Below are positions 51,301-58,959 of a DNA stretch of 64,000 nt, in pieces. Within the stretch, counting starts at the first letter, position 1. Each line of letters starts with the position of its first letter. Made by a program: the position numbers and the translations under genes. Source of the stretch: Schistosoma mansoni (lineage: Eukaryota > Platyhelminthes > Trematoda > Strigeidida > Schistosomatidae); assembly GCF_000237925.1 (NCBI RefSeq), contig NC_031497.1, positions 27,072,205 to 27,136,204 of the forward strand, given 5' to 3'. Below the pieces are notes generated by a model. It had not been told where the DNA came from and searched no databases. It saw nothing but the letters and a program-made list of their open reading frames with translations.

Positions 51301-54300
51301 AAGGGTGCCGTATAAAAAATGGGTATCCAAAGAATGGAACTCAAGCTCTATTCGGGACTCATCAGTTGGATGTACCTTAATTCCTGGGGAATATTCATAA
51401 TGTCCGTCTTAATACAAACACACACCCAATAAAACTAACCTGGAACGGCAACGCCAACATTGCGTATCCACAACTTCACCAGGGATCGAAGTCAGGATCT
51501 TCAGTGGATAATGCATTGAACATTTGAAGAGAATGACGACTAATTTGAGTCTCTCTACGTCAGAACATCCATCGCCCCAAAAGGCCCTGGTACGGCCGAG
51601 AGTGTGGAGAATCCTCTCACATGGCCACGCCTATACAGCCACCGCTAGGAAAGTCCTACTCACTGCCTTCTCGCGTAGGGAGTGTTGCTTACGAAATTGA
51701 GAGGACGAAAAGCGAATGTCCGGTGTTTTGACTGGGTTTGTGGATATGGAGAGTCCACCTAGGGGAGTTGGAAAACCCTGACTCCAAACCAATGGTGCAC
51801 ATAGGCTCCAGTATCCTGAAAGAACAAATGGCGTATGAACCAATCGTCAGTCGCCGGTTACCATAGGATTGCATCTCCTGACGTTGTTACGCTGCCTTGT
51901 GGATCAGGTCTTTAGGTCAAAGGCTCCGGGTGTGACTCTTTAAGTAAACCACCTGCTTCGGTCTGGGATCCCGGGCAGTATCACAGATCACACACAAATC
52001 AAGTGACTTGTGTGACGTATATGTATTCGGTGCCCCTTTGTACTAGTATTTATGTGTTCAAATAAATAGATAAGAACATTAATACTGGAATGCGCTTGCA
52101 TCCGACTGACATGTCTGAAATAAGATGAAACACACAGTCTGAATTCCACTGTTACTAACTACTTTAATTTTTAGTCTAATCTATTTGTTTCTTTAATGAT
52201 ATTCTTGTTTTGCCAATGATCAAAAACACTTTTGATTTTGTTTATATACAACTAACTTCACCAAACGTGCACATATACATACAGACAGACGAACAGATAA
52301 TGTTATAAGTTCAGTAGACAACTTGGAAAACAACATACAGCTTAATAAATTAAAGTTGGCACACTTCACAATAAACTACACTTATTACGGATCAATATAA
52401 TGTAGGGTGTGATAACTATAACACTAATAATAATATAACACAGGTAAACAACTTCACTTATCTTGGAAGTCTGATCAGCCCTAATGGGTTGGTGTCTGAC
52501 GAAATCTCAGCACGGATTCAAAAAGCTCGTTTGGCTTTTGCCAAATTACGTCACCTATGGCGAAGACGAAATATCCGTCTATCAATTAAGGGACGAGTAT
52601 ACTGCGCAGCAGTTCGCTCTGTTCTACTTTACGGCTGCGAAACATGGCTATTAAGAGTAGAAGATACTTGTAATTTACTAGTATTTGACCACAGATGCCT
52701 TAGAAATATTGCTCGCATCTGCTGGGATCACCGGGTAAGTAATAGTGAGGATAGACTCAGGGTATTAGGGAATGATTGTAAATCAGTTGATGAGGTCATG
52801 AATCTTCACCGACTGAGATGGTTAGGCCACGTGTTACGTATACCTGAACACCGATTACCACGACGCACAATGCTGACTAGTATTGGCGATGGTTGGAAAA
52901 GATTTAGGGGCGACCAAACCAAAACGTGGCATCAGTGCTTGAAGTCACTCACTTCTAATCTGAGCCATGTTGGTAGATGCAGACTACCTGGTTGGGGTCC
53001 GCGTGACTATCGTAACCAATGGTTGGAAACTCTGGGTGACATGGCTCAAAACCGATCACAATGGCGTAGGTGTATACAATCTTTATCTTCCCTTAAACCT
53101 TGAGATTAAAATTGCTTCATATCTGTCTTTCTTCCTATACTATATCCTTATATACAACCTTTCTTTTCATATTACCACCACTAAATTAACTATTTCTATG
53201 AATCCGGTGTTGATCTTGTTGTGCTAACGATGTATGGCAACTTGGACTGATGCATAAATGTGCCTGGTCCTACGTTGTAGCTGACTGACTGATGCGCCTG
53301 TTACACCTTGTGGAGCATAGGTCGACAACCAGGAATATTCAACCTACTCTATCCTGGGCTCTCAATTTGTTCTCAAGTGCTATTTGTGCTTTTGATACGT
53401 GCTTCCAATTCCCGTTGGAATGTGTTTTTTGATCTTTCTCTTTTCCTTTTACCTTGAGGATTCCTAATTAGGACTTGTTTTTTGGTGTAGTTTGATGGTT
53501 TTCACATTGTGTGTTCTATCCACCTCCAGCGTCTTTTCCTAATTCCCTCTTCAACTGGAAATTGCTTGTTCTCTACTAGAGTAGGTTATTACTCCACCTA
53601 ATCTCAGTTATTATTCACTCAAACTGTTTTTAGAGCATAAAACAGAGAACTGCACTATATTATAAAGCTTTACAAACGGTAGTCTCTTTACCAAATCTTT
53701 TATCAAACCCCATTAAATAACAATGATTAGGGTGATCATATCATAAATAGTTACATTCTTTATTCACATTAACATGTCATGATGCGCGGTGTCTGTGAGC
53801 CAATACTGACTCAGCAACTTTCTATATCCGAGCCCAAACCTGGTACTCGAGTTAAGAGTTGGAGTGAGAAGAGAGTTTATTGGCTAACCGAATCAAGAAA
53901 TAACTGTATACTTGTTTATATATGTACAATCTAGATATATATCCCTTAGGTAGTTAAATGTTTCAATGGTTTATGTCTCATCCCTTGGACAATCGCATAC
54001 ACTTTTCATCTGGTAGTTTCTGATTGACCCTCTGGTGTCATTCTGTATGTTACATACATTATTCATTACAGGTTGTTTTTTGCAAACTTATCTCTTAGAC
54101 AAACAAACAAAAATCTATTCGACAGAAAACTATAATTTTAATATTGTTTCATATGATCAAGATACTCGAATTACAATATGGAGATCAATATAAACTGTGT
54201 CTGTTATCTGTGCCGTGTAAAATGATAGTTATTATATCATAACGTGATTGATGTTCCCTGTATTTGTGTTTCGACTTATAACTTGCCAACGGTATATGGG

Positions 54301-55879
54301 ATGGGTCTGAATTTGAAAGTGTTCTACTTTATGGAAACCTTTGTCTTTCGTTGGAAATTTGATACCCACAAACACCTTTCGAAAAATAGTATCAGCTTCG
54401 ATGTTTAGGATAAATCTCTAAGATTATGTGACCTGAAATACATGGCATCGATCACCAACCAGTGAACAATCAATTGTAAATTCATCTCAGTCCTACAAGA
54501 GGTCAGTCGCGGCCTGGATAGCTCAGTTGTAGCATCTCTGACTGTGAGGTTAGGTGACACGGGATCGAATCCGTCAGGGAGCATCAGTTCCCTCAAGATT
54601 ACAGGTACACCATGTTGACGTGTGCCAAGTAGCTCGAAACCTAGGTCCAGGTTTCCTATTGACTACCTCCAACCACCATATTATCTTAACATAGTGGACG
54701 CAATGTCGAGTCCCCTAGACTAGTGGCCACATTGCAACTTGGTCGATAGGATTCGATATGCACTAAGAAGGACCTGACATACATGAAATTGATCACCACC
54801 TAGTGATCAACCAGTTGTAAATTATATGATTGTGATAATAAAAGTTGCAAGTCGGTACTCAAATCGAAGAGTTGCTTCTTTTATCTATCCGAAATTCGAC
54901 TCACCATCTTTGGGAATTGGGAACTACAATTATGATTGACTGACCGGTGAGGGGGTAGAGGATAATAGATAAGGTGATCTACTGCAAGAAGGTGAATCGA
55001 AGAAACTCCACATTATTAGACATTTTATTTCCATAGGGCTACACAATACCTCTTTGTACGTGTTCAAATTCTGTTCAATAGATGACTTTTTTTCTCCATG
55101 AGCTTTGTGGAGGCCTTTTTTTCCATTTTTCGTTCTAAATTAATTCATTCCAAACTCATTTTGTCTTTGTTTTCCCTTCACTTTCTATAAATGCTTATAG
55201 ATTATTACAAAAGAAATTCTGCCACAATCATGTCTTCCGAAACATTCTCTTTCATCAGTTAATTTAAAACGATTAAATTCATCATTATGTATCATGAATG
55301 ATGATACTTCTGCACAAATTAAATCATCATCATCTTTAAATCAAACTGCCAGTGTTCCTGGTGACAATAATAATCGTAATGATGTTGATCGCAGTTTATC
55401 TTCATATTCTACAAATAACATAACTTCCGACTTAATGCTTGGGTCTTTAGGAGGAGGAGTACCTGTAGTTACAACAATAACATTCACTAAAACAAAGTCA
55501 ATAAATGAAGGAAGAAACAATCCAACTCACACTATGGAATCTTGTAGTTCCACGACAGAATCGTCAAGTCCATTTGACAGTGGTTTGTATATGACAGCTC
55601 CCAATCGTTGTATTCATAGTAGTTGCGATGGTGTTGGTGTTGTTGACCATGGTGATGAAGATGATGATAACGATAATCATGATATTAAGTTGCAATCACC
55701 AGAGAATTCATTTCATTTACCACATTGTCCACATTATCACACTACTTCATCAGTGATGTATCGAACTTTGACATTACGTAATTATTTAGTCCCGAGAATA
55801 ATTCCTGAATGGGATTTTGTTGATGGTCTTTTGAGAATAGCTCGTCGATTAGTACCAATTAGTCCCAAAGAGCAAAGAA
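33072..55879 (+). CDS. PI4KB: Phosphatidylinositol 4-kinase beta, N-terminal part, 7 exons
   Basis: PI4KB phosphorylates phosphatidylinositol at the 4-position on Golgi and endosomal membranes. Exons: 33072-33327, 37615-37749, 39024-39141, 41908-42351, 43729-43859, 48593-48957 and 55201-55879. All splice phases agree, giving about 709 codons. Exons 2-4 encode the helical lipid-kinase-unique domain: [40 protein letters not shown] and [17 protein letters not shown], matching human [40 protein letters not shown] and RCRQSINFSLQCALLL. Exon 5 has KRSTSD, like human QRSKSD; exon 7 ends [20 protein letters not shown], like human [20 protein letters not shown]. The Ser/Asn-rich linker is several times longer than in vertebrates. 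The kinase domain is not in the window. Introns run from 1.3 to 6.2 kb and are full of repeats. Confidence 0.88.
33562..33649 (+). repeat. 88-bp direct repeat, copy 1
   Basis: Identical over 88 bp to 33835-33922 (begins TTCAAGCTTGAATATGCGG, ends TTTTCCTTCACCC). Lies in PI4KB intron 1. Confidence 0.95.
33835..33922 (+). repeat. 88-bp direct repeat, copy 2
   Basis: Perfect second copy, 273 bp downstream of the first. The 185 bp between them include GGAGCCTCAACCACGTGCTG, not repeated elsewhere here. Confidence 0.95.
34316..35450 (+). mobile_element. RTE-C deletion derivative, copy C1
   Basis: 1135 bp flanked by TGGCTGACAG (34306-34315 and 35451-35460). Leader sequence (GGTCCGAAGGCG...) is joined near 34670 to the last ~190 codons of the [79 protein letters not shown]. 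The 3' UTR ends CCTACGTTGTCGCTGACTGA. Endonuclease and RT core are absent, so it is non-autonomous. Lies in PI4KB intron 1. Confidence 0.9.
35490..35570 (+). repeat. RTE-D 3' tail fragment
   Basis: GGCAGTTCGAACTGGTAGAC, (GTAC)n and GACTGACTGACTGAC match the extreme 3' end of RTE-D. Confidence 0.6.
35571..36568. other. PI4KB intron 1 DNA, unrecognised
   Basis: About 1 kb with no exon-like ORF and no repeat copy elsewhere in the window. Confidence 0.4.
36569..37073 (-). mobile_element. sA element, subfamily 2
   Basis: Full-length sA plan (tail ATTTATTTATTTA at 36570, leader end near 37073). Shares diagnostic changes with the copy at 44786: AACCTAAACAGATAGTTCGC, GTCCCATGGTAGTCCATGAT and GATGAACAGCTGACTC. 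Confidence 0.88.
37615..37749 (+). CDS. PI4KB: PI4KB exon 2
   Basis: Follows a TTGCAG acceptor. Encodes [20 protein letters not shown] then [14 protein letters not shown], the first helices of the lipid-kinase-unique domain (human [20 protein letters not shown]...GVQAYIG). Donor GTAAGT. Confidence 0.93.
38481..38870 (-). mobile_element. sA element, 5' truncated
   Basis: Runs from an ATTTATTTATTTAAACAC tail through GGGGCACCAGATATATACGC to TGAGTAGGAC; the first ~110 bp of the leader are absent. Lies in PI4KB intron 2, 153 bp before exon 3. Confidence 0.88.
39024..39141 (+). CDS. PI4KB: PI4KB exon 3
   Basis: Encodes [20 protein letters not shown] then [20 protein letters not shown], aligning with human [28 protein letters not shown] and following. 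Acceptor AACAG, donor GTAAGT. Confidence 0.94.
39455..40695 (-). mobile_element. RTE-C deletion derivative, copy C2 (complete)
   Basis: 1241 bp with an 11-bp duplication TTCAACTGGTT (39444-39454 and 40696-40706). The 5' end is CCCCGACCGTTGCTGCTACC. The leader includes CTGACTGTACAGAGGTGTGA. It joins near 40205-40240, at a different point from C1, to the last ~180 codons of the ORF. That part ends [20 protein letters not shown], followed by the 3' UTR and a (CAGT)n end. Lies in PI4KB intron 3. Confidence 0.92.
40765..41300 (-). mobile_element. RTE-C leader-only fragment
   Basis: Matches the RTE-C 5' leader (GGTGGTCGGGCTCGCCTATC, CTTTGAAGAACGGAGCTAAC, GTCCCTTGGGCACTGCGGTC) and continues past the C1 and C2 deletion points into AACATTAATCTAACTTCC. 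Probably retains leader DNA that C1 and C2 lost. Confidence 0.75.
41600..41815 (-). repeat. SINE-E copy in PI4KB intron 3
   Basis: Complement of the tRNA-like head (GAACGCTTAACCTTGAGACC; GATTGAACCCAAGACC) and of the SINE-E body (CACATCTAATACGGTTGAAC). It ends about 90 bp before PI4KB exon 4. Confidence 0.6.
41908..42351 (+). CDS. PI4KB: PI4KB exon 4
   Basis: Encodes [20 protein letters not shown], the last helix of the lipid-kinase-unique domain. It then enters a Ser/Thr/Asn-rich linker ending [20 protein letters not shown] and SIVNGR. The donor is GTGTGT inside a GT-rich run. Confidence 0.88.
42487..43068 (+). mobile_element. RTE-C 3' end copy C3
   Basis: 5' truncated at [10 protein letters not shown]. 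It is open to [20 protein letters not shown] and the normal stop at 42877, then the 3' UTR to GACTGACTGAG. Nearly identical to C1 and C4. Lies in PI4KB intron 4. Confidence 0.88.
43085..43610 (+). mobile_element. Old RTE-D copy with a nested RTE-D tail
   Basis: Decayed C-terminal region (GTAATGAATCTTCATCGACT) runs to about 43351, resumes at TAGATGTCGACTATCTGG near 43463 and continues to a degraded 3' end. A minus-strand RTE-D 3' end sits between. Confidence 0.6.
43352..43460 (-). mobile_element. Short RTE-D 3' end nested in RTE-D
   Basis: About 110 bp, from GTCAGTCAGTCACAACG through (CGTA)n to CGATTCAAATCCC, breaking the host copy between CCCTGTTGG and TAGATG. CCCTATTGG at its far side suggests a 9-bp duplication with one mismatch. 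Confidence 0.7.
43729..43859 (+). CDS. PI4KB: PI4KB exon 5
   Basis: A linker exon reading [20 protein letters not shown] and ending [16 protein letters not shown] resembles the human basic-Ser segment QRSKSD, a region where PI4KB is regulated by phosphorylation. The phases fit exons 4 and 6. Confidence 0.78.
43990..44260 (-). repeat. Diverged SINE-E copy
   Basis: GGAATCCTCAGCATCTTGCA, CATCAAGGATCAAATCCAGG and the trailing AAATCCACTGGTAACAGTTT match SINE-E loosely. Confidence 0.5.
44786..45294 (-). mobile_element. sA element, subfamily 2
   Basis: Nearly identical to the copy at 36569-37073 over most of its length; full length to GGGGCA near 45294. Lies in PI4KB intron 5. TCTTAA on both sides may be its target-site duplication. 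Confidence 0.9.
45575..45970 (+). repeat. Solo LTR-J
   Basis: 396 bp, TGTTGGGATGACC...GTAACA, flanked by GTAAC at 45570-45574 and 45971-45975. TATA-like ACTATAAAATCCC and a GTACATAAATGAACCC stretch. Same family as the LTR at 10816. No internal region; fossil. Lies in PI4KB intron 5. Confidence 0.9.
46040..46470 (-). mobile_element. Old sA element
   Basis: Strongly diverged but co-linear with sA: ACCCAAATCAAAGCAGGT, TTTGACCTAGAAGTTTAATC, GGTATCCTGGAGC and CTCGACCATAGCAGGATATT. Its age contrasts with the young copies nearby. Confidence 0.7.
46471..47290. other. PI4KB intron 5 DNA; simple repeats and tRNA-like pieces
   Basis: Holds a T/A homopolymer stretch near 46585 and a GTGTGTGTGTG run near 46722. 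A tRNA-like motif (AGGTTCGAATCTGAG, 47071) may be an old SINE. RTE-D-like traces lie at about 47210-47290. Confidence 0.45.
47290..47490 (+). repeat. SINE-F copy
   Basis: Shares GTCCTACGAGG, GAATAGCTCATTGGTAACAT, ACACGGGTTCAAACTCC (box B-like) and CTACAGGTACGCC with the copy at 54.4 kb. Confidence 0.6.
47610..47850 (-). repeat. SINE-E-like diverged copy
   Basis: Complement of a tRNA-like head (GGACTTACAGGTTTTGC, CACCAGACCATGGAGCTGAC) followed by the SINE-E body (AATATGTTCGAACTCCACTG). Confidence 0.5.
47990..48325 (-). repeat. Sm-alpha-like SINE-S copy, decayed hammerhead
   Basis: On the minus strand: box B-like GGGTTCGAGTCCCAG (48080-48100) and CAGCTGGTGAGTCCCAAATA with a damaged GAAAC block. 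Positions 48200-48325 match the other end of the repeat unit (TTAAGTCACAAGCAC-type motif). Confidence 0.65.
48405..48490 (-). repeat. SINE-E 3' fragment before PI4KB exon 6
   Basis: Minus strand AGGAGTCCCACAATAGGAC, GAAAC, CAGTGCTTCCAGGTTTTCC and ATGGTGGTCTAAC. It is the tail half of SINE-E, about 100 bp upstream of exon 6. Confidence 0.7.
48593..48957 (+). CDS. PI4KB: PI4KB exon 6
   Basis: A low-complexity linker exon ([20 protein letters not shown] and a long Asn/Ser/Thr-rich stretch ending SMSMNK). Called because it stays open for 121 codons, has AG and GTATGT borders, and preserves phase. There is no sequence match beyond composition. Confidence 0.7.
49000..49205 (-). mobile_element. RTE-B 3' end fragment
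   Basis: The (TAAG)n-type tail (CTTACTTATTTACTTACG on the plus strand) is followed by CCTGTTACCCC..GGAGCATAGG and the RTE-B C-terminal coding region. 5' truncated; just downstream of PI4KB exon 6. Confidence 0.82.
49206..50116. other. PI4KB intron 6 DNA with SINE-F pieces
   Basis: SINE-F-like sequence at 49655-49700 (minus; GATCAAGTTGCAATGTGGTC) and 49815-49950 (plus; GTCGAATCCACTGTGAG). Otherwise AT-rich and unrecognised. Confidence 0.5.
50124..50647 (+). mobile_element. sA element, young
   Basis: 524 bp flanked by ATGATTG (50117-50123 and 50648-50654). Full length and close to the consensus, from CCTCTAAATGCCCTGGTACG to GTGTTCAAATAAAATAAA. Confidence 0.9.
50655..51320. other. PI4KB intron 6 DNA, unrecognised
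   Basis: AT-rich; ORFs here are short and have no recognised motif. Confidence 0.4.
51325..51510 (-). repeat. SINE-S/SINE-E remnants
   Basis: Minus strand CATCCAACTGATGAGTCCCG (51340-51380) is the first half of a hammerhead core without an intact second half. A SINE-E-like box B (GATCGAAGTCAGG on the plus strand) follows at about 51485. Confidence 0.5.
51569..52072 (+). mobile_element. sA element
   Basis: 504 bp flanked by AGAACAT (51562-51568 and 52073-52079). A small gap in the leader (GGAGAATCCTCTCACATGGC); otherwise full length with an AAATAAATAGA tail. Confidence 0.9.
52080..52425. other. Intron DNA, unrecognised
   Basis: AT-rich; no repeat or ORF could be supported. Confidence 0.4.
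52430..53291 (+). mobile_element. RTE-C 3' end copy C4
   Basis: Open from [20 protein letters not shown] through [20 protein letters not shown] to the normal stop at 53101 with no frame break. The 3' UTR follows, to GACTGACTGATG. It is the longest intact RTE-C coding stretch in the window (about 223 codons). 5' truncated. Lies in PI4KB intron 6. Confidence 0.9.
53292..53590 (-). mobile_element. RTE-B 3' end fragment abutting RTE-C
   Basis: TGCGCCTGTTACACC..GTGGAGCATAGG and CTCTATCCTGGGCTC match the RTE-B 3' coding end. Its own (TAAG)n tail is replaced by the RTE-C end, so RTE-C probably inserted at it. Confidence 0.7.
53591..54430. other. PI4KB intron 6 DNA, unrecognised
   Basis: AT-rich DNA without a supported gene or repeat. 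Confidence 0.4.
54432..54826 (+). repeat. SINE-F, with a repeated edge
   Basis: The centre is tRNA-like: GGCCTGGATAGCTCAGTTG (box A-like) and ACACGGGATCGAATCCG (box B-like) near 54514-54565. Positions 54432-54485 and 54774-54826 are diverged copies of each other (GACCTGA(A/C)ATACATG...TTGTAAATT), as if one unit of about 342 bp and the start of a second were present. Confidence 0.65.
55201..55879 (+). CDS. PI4KB: PI4KB exon 7, last exon seen
   Basis: Open for 226 codons in phase 0 after a CTTATAG acceptor. A Ser/Asn/Asp-rich linker leads into [20 protein letters not shown] and EQR, which aligns with human [20 protein letters not shown] and EQK just ahead of the kinase region. The donor GTAAGT starts intron 7, which appears to fill the rest of the window. 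Confidence 0.87.
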
Positions 55880-56084
55880 GTAAGTGTTTTTTTCAAAAAT
55901 TTTATTATACATTGAGTCGTTTCATTCACTAATCGATTTCATATATAAACCTGTGGTTTGTATATGAGAAACAACGGATGACAGAAAACTGAATGATTAC
56001 TTCTTCGTCTGAATTTGTTTACGAAGTAATTTTCAAGGATTCTCTTTTTAACTCAGAATATCTAGATAATATGATCTTGTTCCT

Positions 56085-56655
56085 TCCTAGGTAAAGATGG
56101 CAAATCGATTGATGAAGTAATGAAACTTCATCAGTTGAGACGGCTTGGACACGTGTTACGTATGCCCAAGTACCGACTGCCCCGACGTGCAATGTTTTAT
56201 GGTGTAGGAGTAGGTTGGAAGAAAGCTAGGGGCGGCCAGACCAAAACATGGCACAAATCCATGAACTCACTGACAATCGGACTGAGCCATGTTGGTAGGT
56301 GTAGACTACCTAGTTGGGATTCGCGAGATGACAGCATTCGATGGTTAGAGACCTTGAATGACATGGCTCAAAATCGTTTGCAATGGTGAAGGTGCATACA
56401 CTCATTGTGTTCTACCAAATTCTAATCATCTGAATTCTTCATGTCCCCGTACTTTTTATCTTTCCAAATTTATTTCACTGTATTATACTCCTTCAATAAC
56501 ATTTTCAAACCCTAATCTTTCACATAATGCTTATACTCTTACTACTTCTACCATTATGGGATTTGAATCGACAACTTCATCTCTGTGCTAATGTGGTATG
56601 TCAATTCGAACTGATGTACGTACGTACGTAGTTCTACGTTGTGACCGACTGACTG
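56085..56655 (+). mobile_element. RTE-D 3' end copy
   Basis: C-terminal coding region with no frame break: [54 protein letters not shown] and stop. The 3' UTR ends (GTAC)n and TTCTACGTTGTGACCGACTG. 5' truncated. It lies 205 bp downstream of PI4KB exon 7. Confidence 0.87.
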
Positions 56656-56869
56656 ACTGATGATCTTATTCACTAAAGGTGTTGACTAATGGGATTATAA
56701 TGCCAATTTATTCCGAGATACATTCATTTTTCTCTGGATGAAAAGTGCTACTTTAGGACACCTCTACTTTAATGTCTAGCTTGACTGTAGTGAGTGGAGT
56801 AATCGATCATGTTGAAAAACATATATTTTCAGGGTATCATTCAGTCACAGTACGTTGGTGAAATATTCC

Positions 56870-57270
56870 TTCAGTCCCTTTTCGCTTAGACAACTTGTGG
56901 TTCAGATGAAATGCTTGTCTACAAATATACTATAAAAACAGTCCACCTAATATTGTTGTATGGTTGTGGAGTGTAACATTTGACGCTTGGTAACATGTGT
57001 CTCACTTATTCTGTTGGAGTTTTCTTCAGAAGATTACACGCGTATGGCGGAACAACGAAGTTAGCAATACTGAGGTTAGATGTAGAATACTAATTAGAAA
57101 TGCTAACTCAGTGAATAAGGTTGTAAATTTTTGACAGAGCTAATAAAGGCATGTGATACCTGACGTGCCATAATGACTCATATAGGTGTAAATTTGTGGG
57201 TCATCTAAACGAAGACATAACTTCCATGGAGTAAGCCATTGACATGTTGACGCATATCGTTACCATTTCG
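56870..57270 (+). repeat. Very old RTE-C/D fragment
   Basis: Traces such as VWRNNEVSNTEVRCRI correspond to the [17 protein letters not shown] region. Frames are broken. Confidence 0.45.
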
Positions 57271-57769
57271 TCATTTCTGTCCATACCACCACTCACTGAA
57301 GCTCGTATGGAGTAAAATATGAGTTTTACAGGAAGCTTTCTAACCTCTGGAAAGCCAGGCACTCAGATATAGTGATCGTACAAGATGATTTTAACACTCA
57401 AGTTATTGAGCGAAGCCAAACTGAAAATCACTTAGGTGGGTCTTACGGCGTCTCATCCCACGAACGGATAACGGTAAATGTTTGTTGCAGTTATGCACGT
57501 ACAATCGCTTATTCTTAGCATATTCAAACTTTAAGCAAATGCAGAGACATTGCCTAACCTGGCAACTCTCGGTACCAACACAATGATGAGCACAGATCGA
57601 TAATGTCGCTATCAACCATCGTTGTAGAAGCTCGATAGATGATACTGCTATTCCTTTTATGCTTGGACTCCGATTTTATCCATATGAGATCGCACATTTT
57701 CATATTTTTCACTAACCGTAGAAAATTACAACACAAATATTCCTTAGTTCATTTTATATTGTTTGTTTG

Positions 57770-58020
57770 AATCTTCCCATTGATGTTTAGGACTGTAATT
57801 GATCAGTCTCTTATTGGCATATTTGCATTCTATGTGGGTTGTCTCATTGTCGCCTTAAGTCACAAGCACTATAAGCAAAGATGAATGGTGGCTATCAGGA
57901 CGCGCGTTTCGTCCTATTTGGGACTCGTCAGCTGGATATGCCCGCGTCTCAGAGATAATGTTCACTCCAATATTCGGACCTAGTACTGTTTGTAGGAAGC
58001 AATTTCCTACAGGGGTAACT
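57770..58020 (-). repeat. Sm-alpha-like SINE-S
   Basis: On the minus strand a hammerhead region (57891-57939) is followed by TTAAGGCGACAATGAGAC-type unit sequence. It corresponds to the schistosome Sm-alpha repeat, a known pol III-type retroposon with an active ribozyme. Opposite in direction to the copy at 58430. Confidence 0.75.
57891..57939 (-). ncRNA. Hammerhead ribozyme motif, core intact
   Basis: Minus strand, in order: stem I strand ATATCCAG; core CTGACGA; stem II GTCC with loop CAAATA and GGAC; core GAAA; short stem III ACGC/GCGT; cleavage C; stem I return CTGATA (one bulged base). All invariant core positions are present. It fits the published schistosome Sm-alpha hammerhead; self-cleavage is inferred. 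Confidence 0.8.
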
Positions 58021-58429
58021 TTAAGCTATTCTATAAACTGTCGAATACAGAGTCTTGGTTTCGCCAAAGTCAGAACAAGTAAGCTATTTGGCTTAATAAA
58101 CTTTATCTGTTTCTGAAACGTAAATTAACAACATTAGTATGCGAATAAACAGTAGTCTATTACATAGGGAAAAGGTGAAATATAAATGACATACCGAACA
58201 GTAACTGGAGTATAGGAAAAATGAGTCAAAAGGGAGAATATTGTGTTAGAATGAACATAAAACTGTGATTGGTGATAAAACAAAGACAGTCATACAAGGT
58301 CAAAGAATTTAGTGCGGTGATGAGCGTTTCACTTATCATTGGTGTGTTCGCTGATCGATCTCACTTTACACTGTTCGCTTCGAACGCAATTGCGTTATCC
58401 ACTTAAGGTAATATCGAGACAGTCCGCAC

Positions 58430-58770
58430 AAGATGCACATATGCTTATAAGAGACTGATCAATTACAGTCCTGAACAACAATGAGAAGATTCAAACAAAC
58501 ATTAAAAATGAATTAAAACTTCACCTCATTGCACAAGCTAGTGGCTGTCAGGACTCCGTAGCTAAGCGGATAATGCTATGGCGTTTAAAGTGAACGGTAC
58601 TGGGTCCGAGTCTCAGATCGAACACCAACTCTGGGACGCCGACACATCCAGCCGACGAGTCTCAAGTAGTACGAAACGCGCATCCTGGATTCCACTGCTA
58701 GCTTCACCATCCATCTTTGCTTATGAAGATTCCTTAGTTATCAATTCGAATATTAAAAGATCAAGAATCC
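58430..58770 (+). repeat. Sm-alpha-like SINE-S with decayed hammerhead
   Basis: tRNA-like promoter region (GTAGCTAAGCGGATAATG, ACTGGGTCCGAGTCTCAG) followed by ATCCAGCCGACGAGTCTC, AGTACGAAACGCGCATCC and TGGAT. The core reads CCGACGA instead of CTGACGA and stem II is mispaired, so this ribozyme is probably inactive. Confidence 0.78.
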
Positions 58771-58959
58771 GTTCAGGAGAGAATTAGCAATGTACCTAGT
58801 CGATCATTTAGAATAAGTTCATCCTGAAAAAGCTTGGCATTCTATTCACACACCTGCGAAAACAACAGTGGTATCCGCTACGAATTTAAATAAAGTTTTA
58901 AAAGGGACTAGTGTATTTCAATGGCATCTATTGAATTAGTTGAAATCGTGAGTCAGTTG

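Noticed and set aside
54514-54590. A tRNA gene
   Set aside because: It has box A- and B-like motifs, but arm pairing is poor and similar diverged copies occur at 47.3 and 49.8 kb; a SINE head is more likely.
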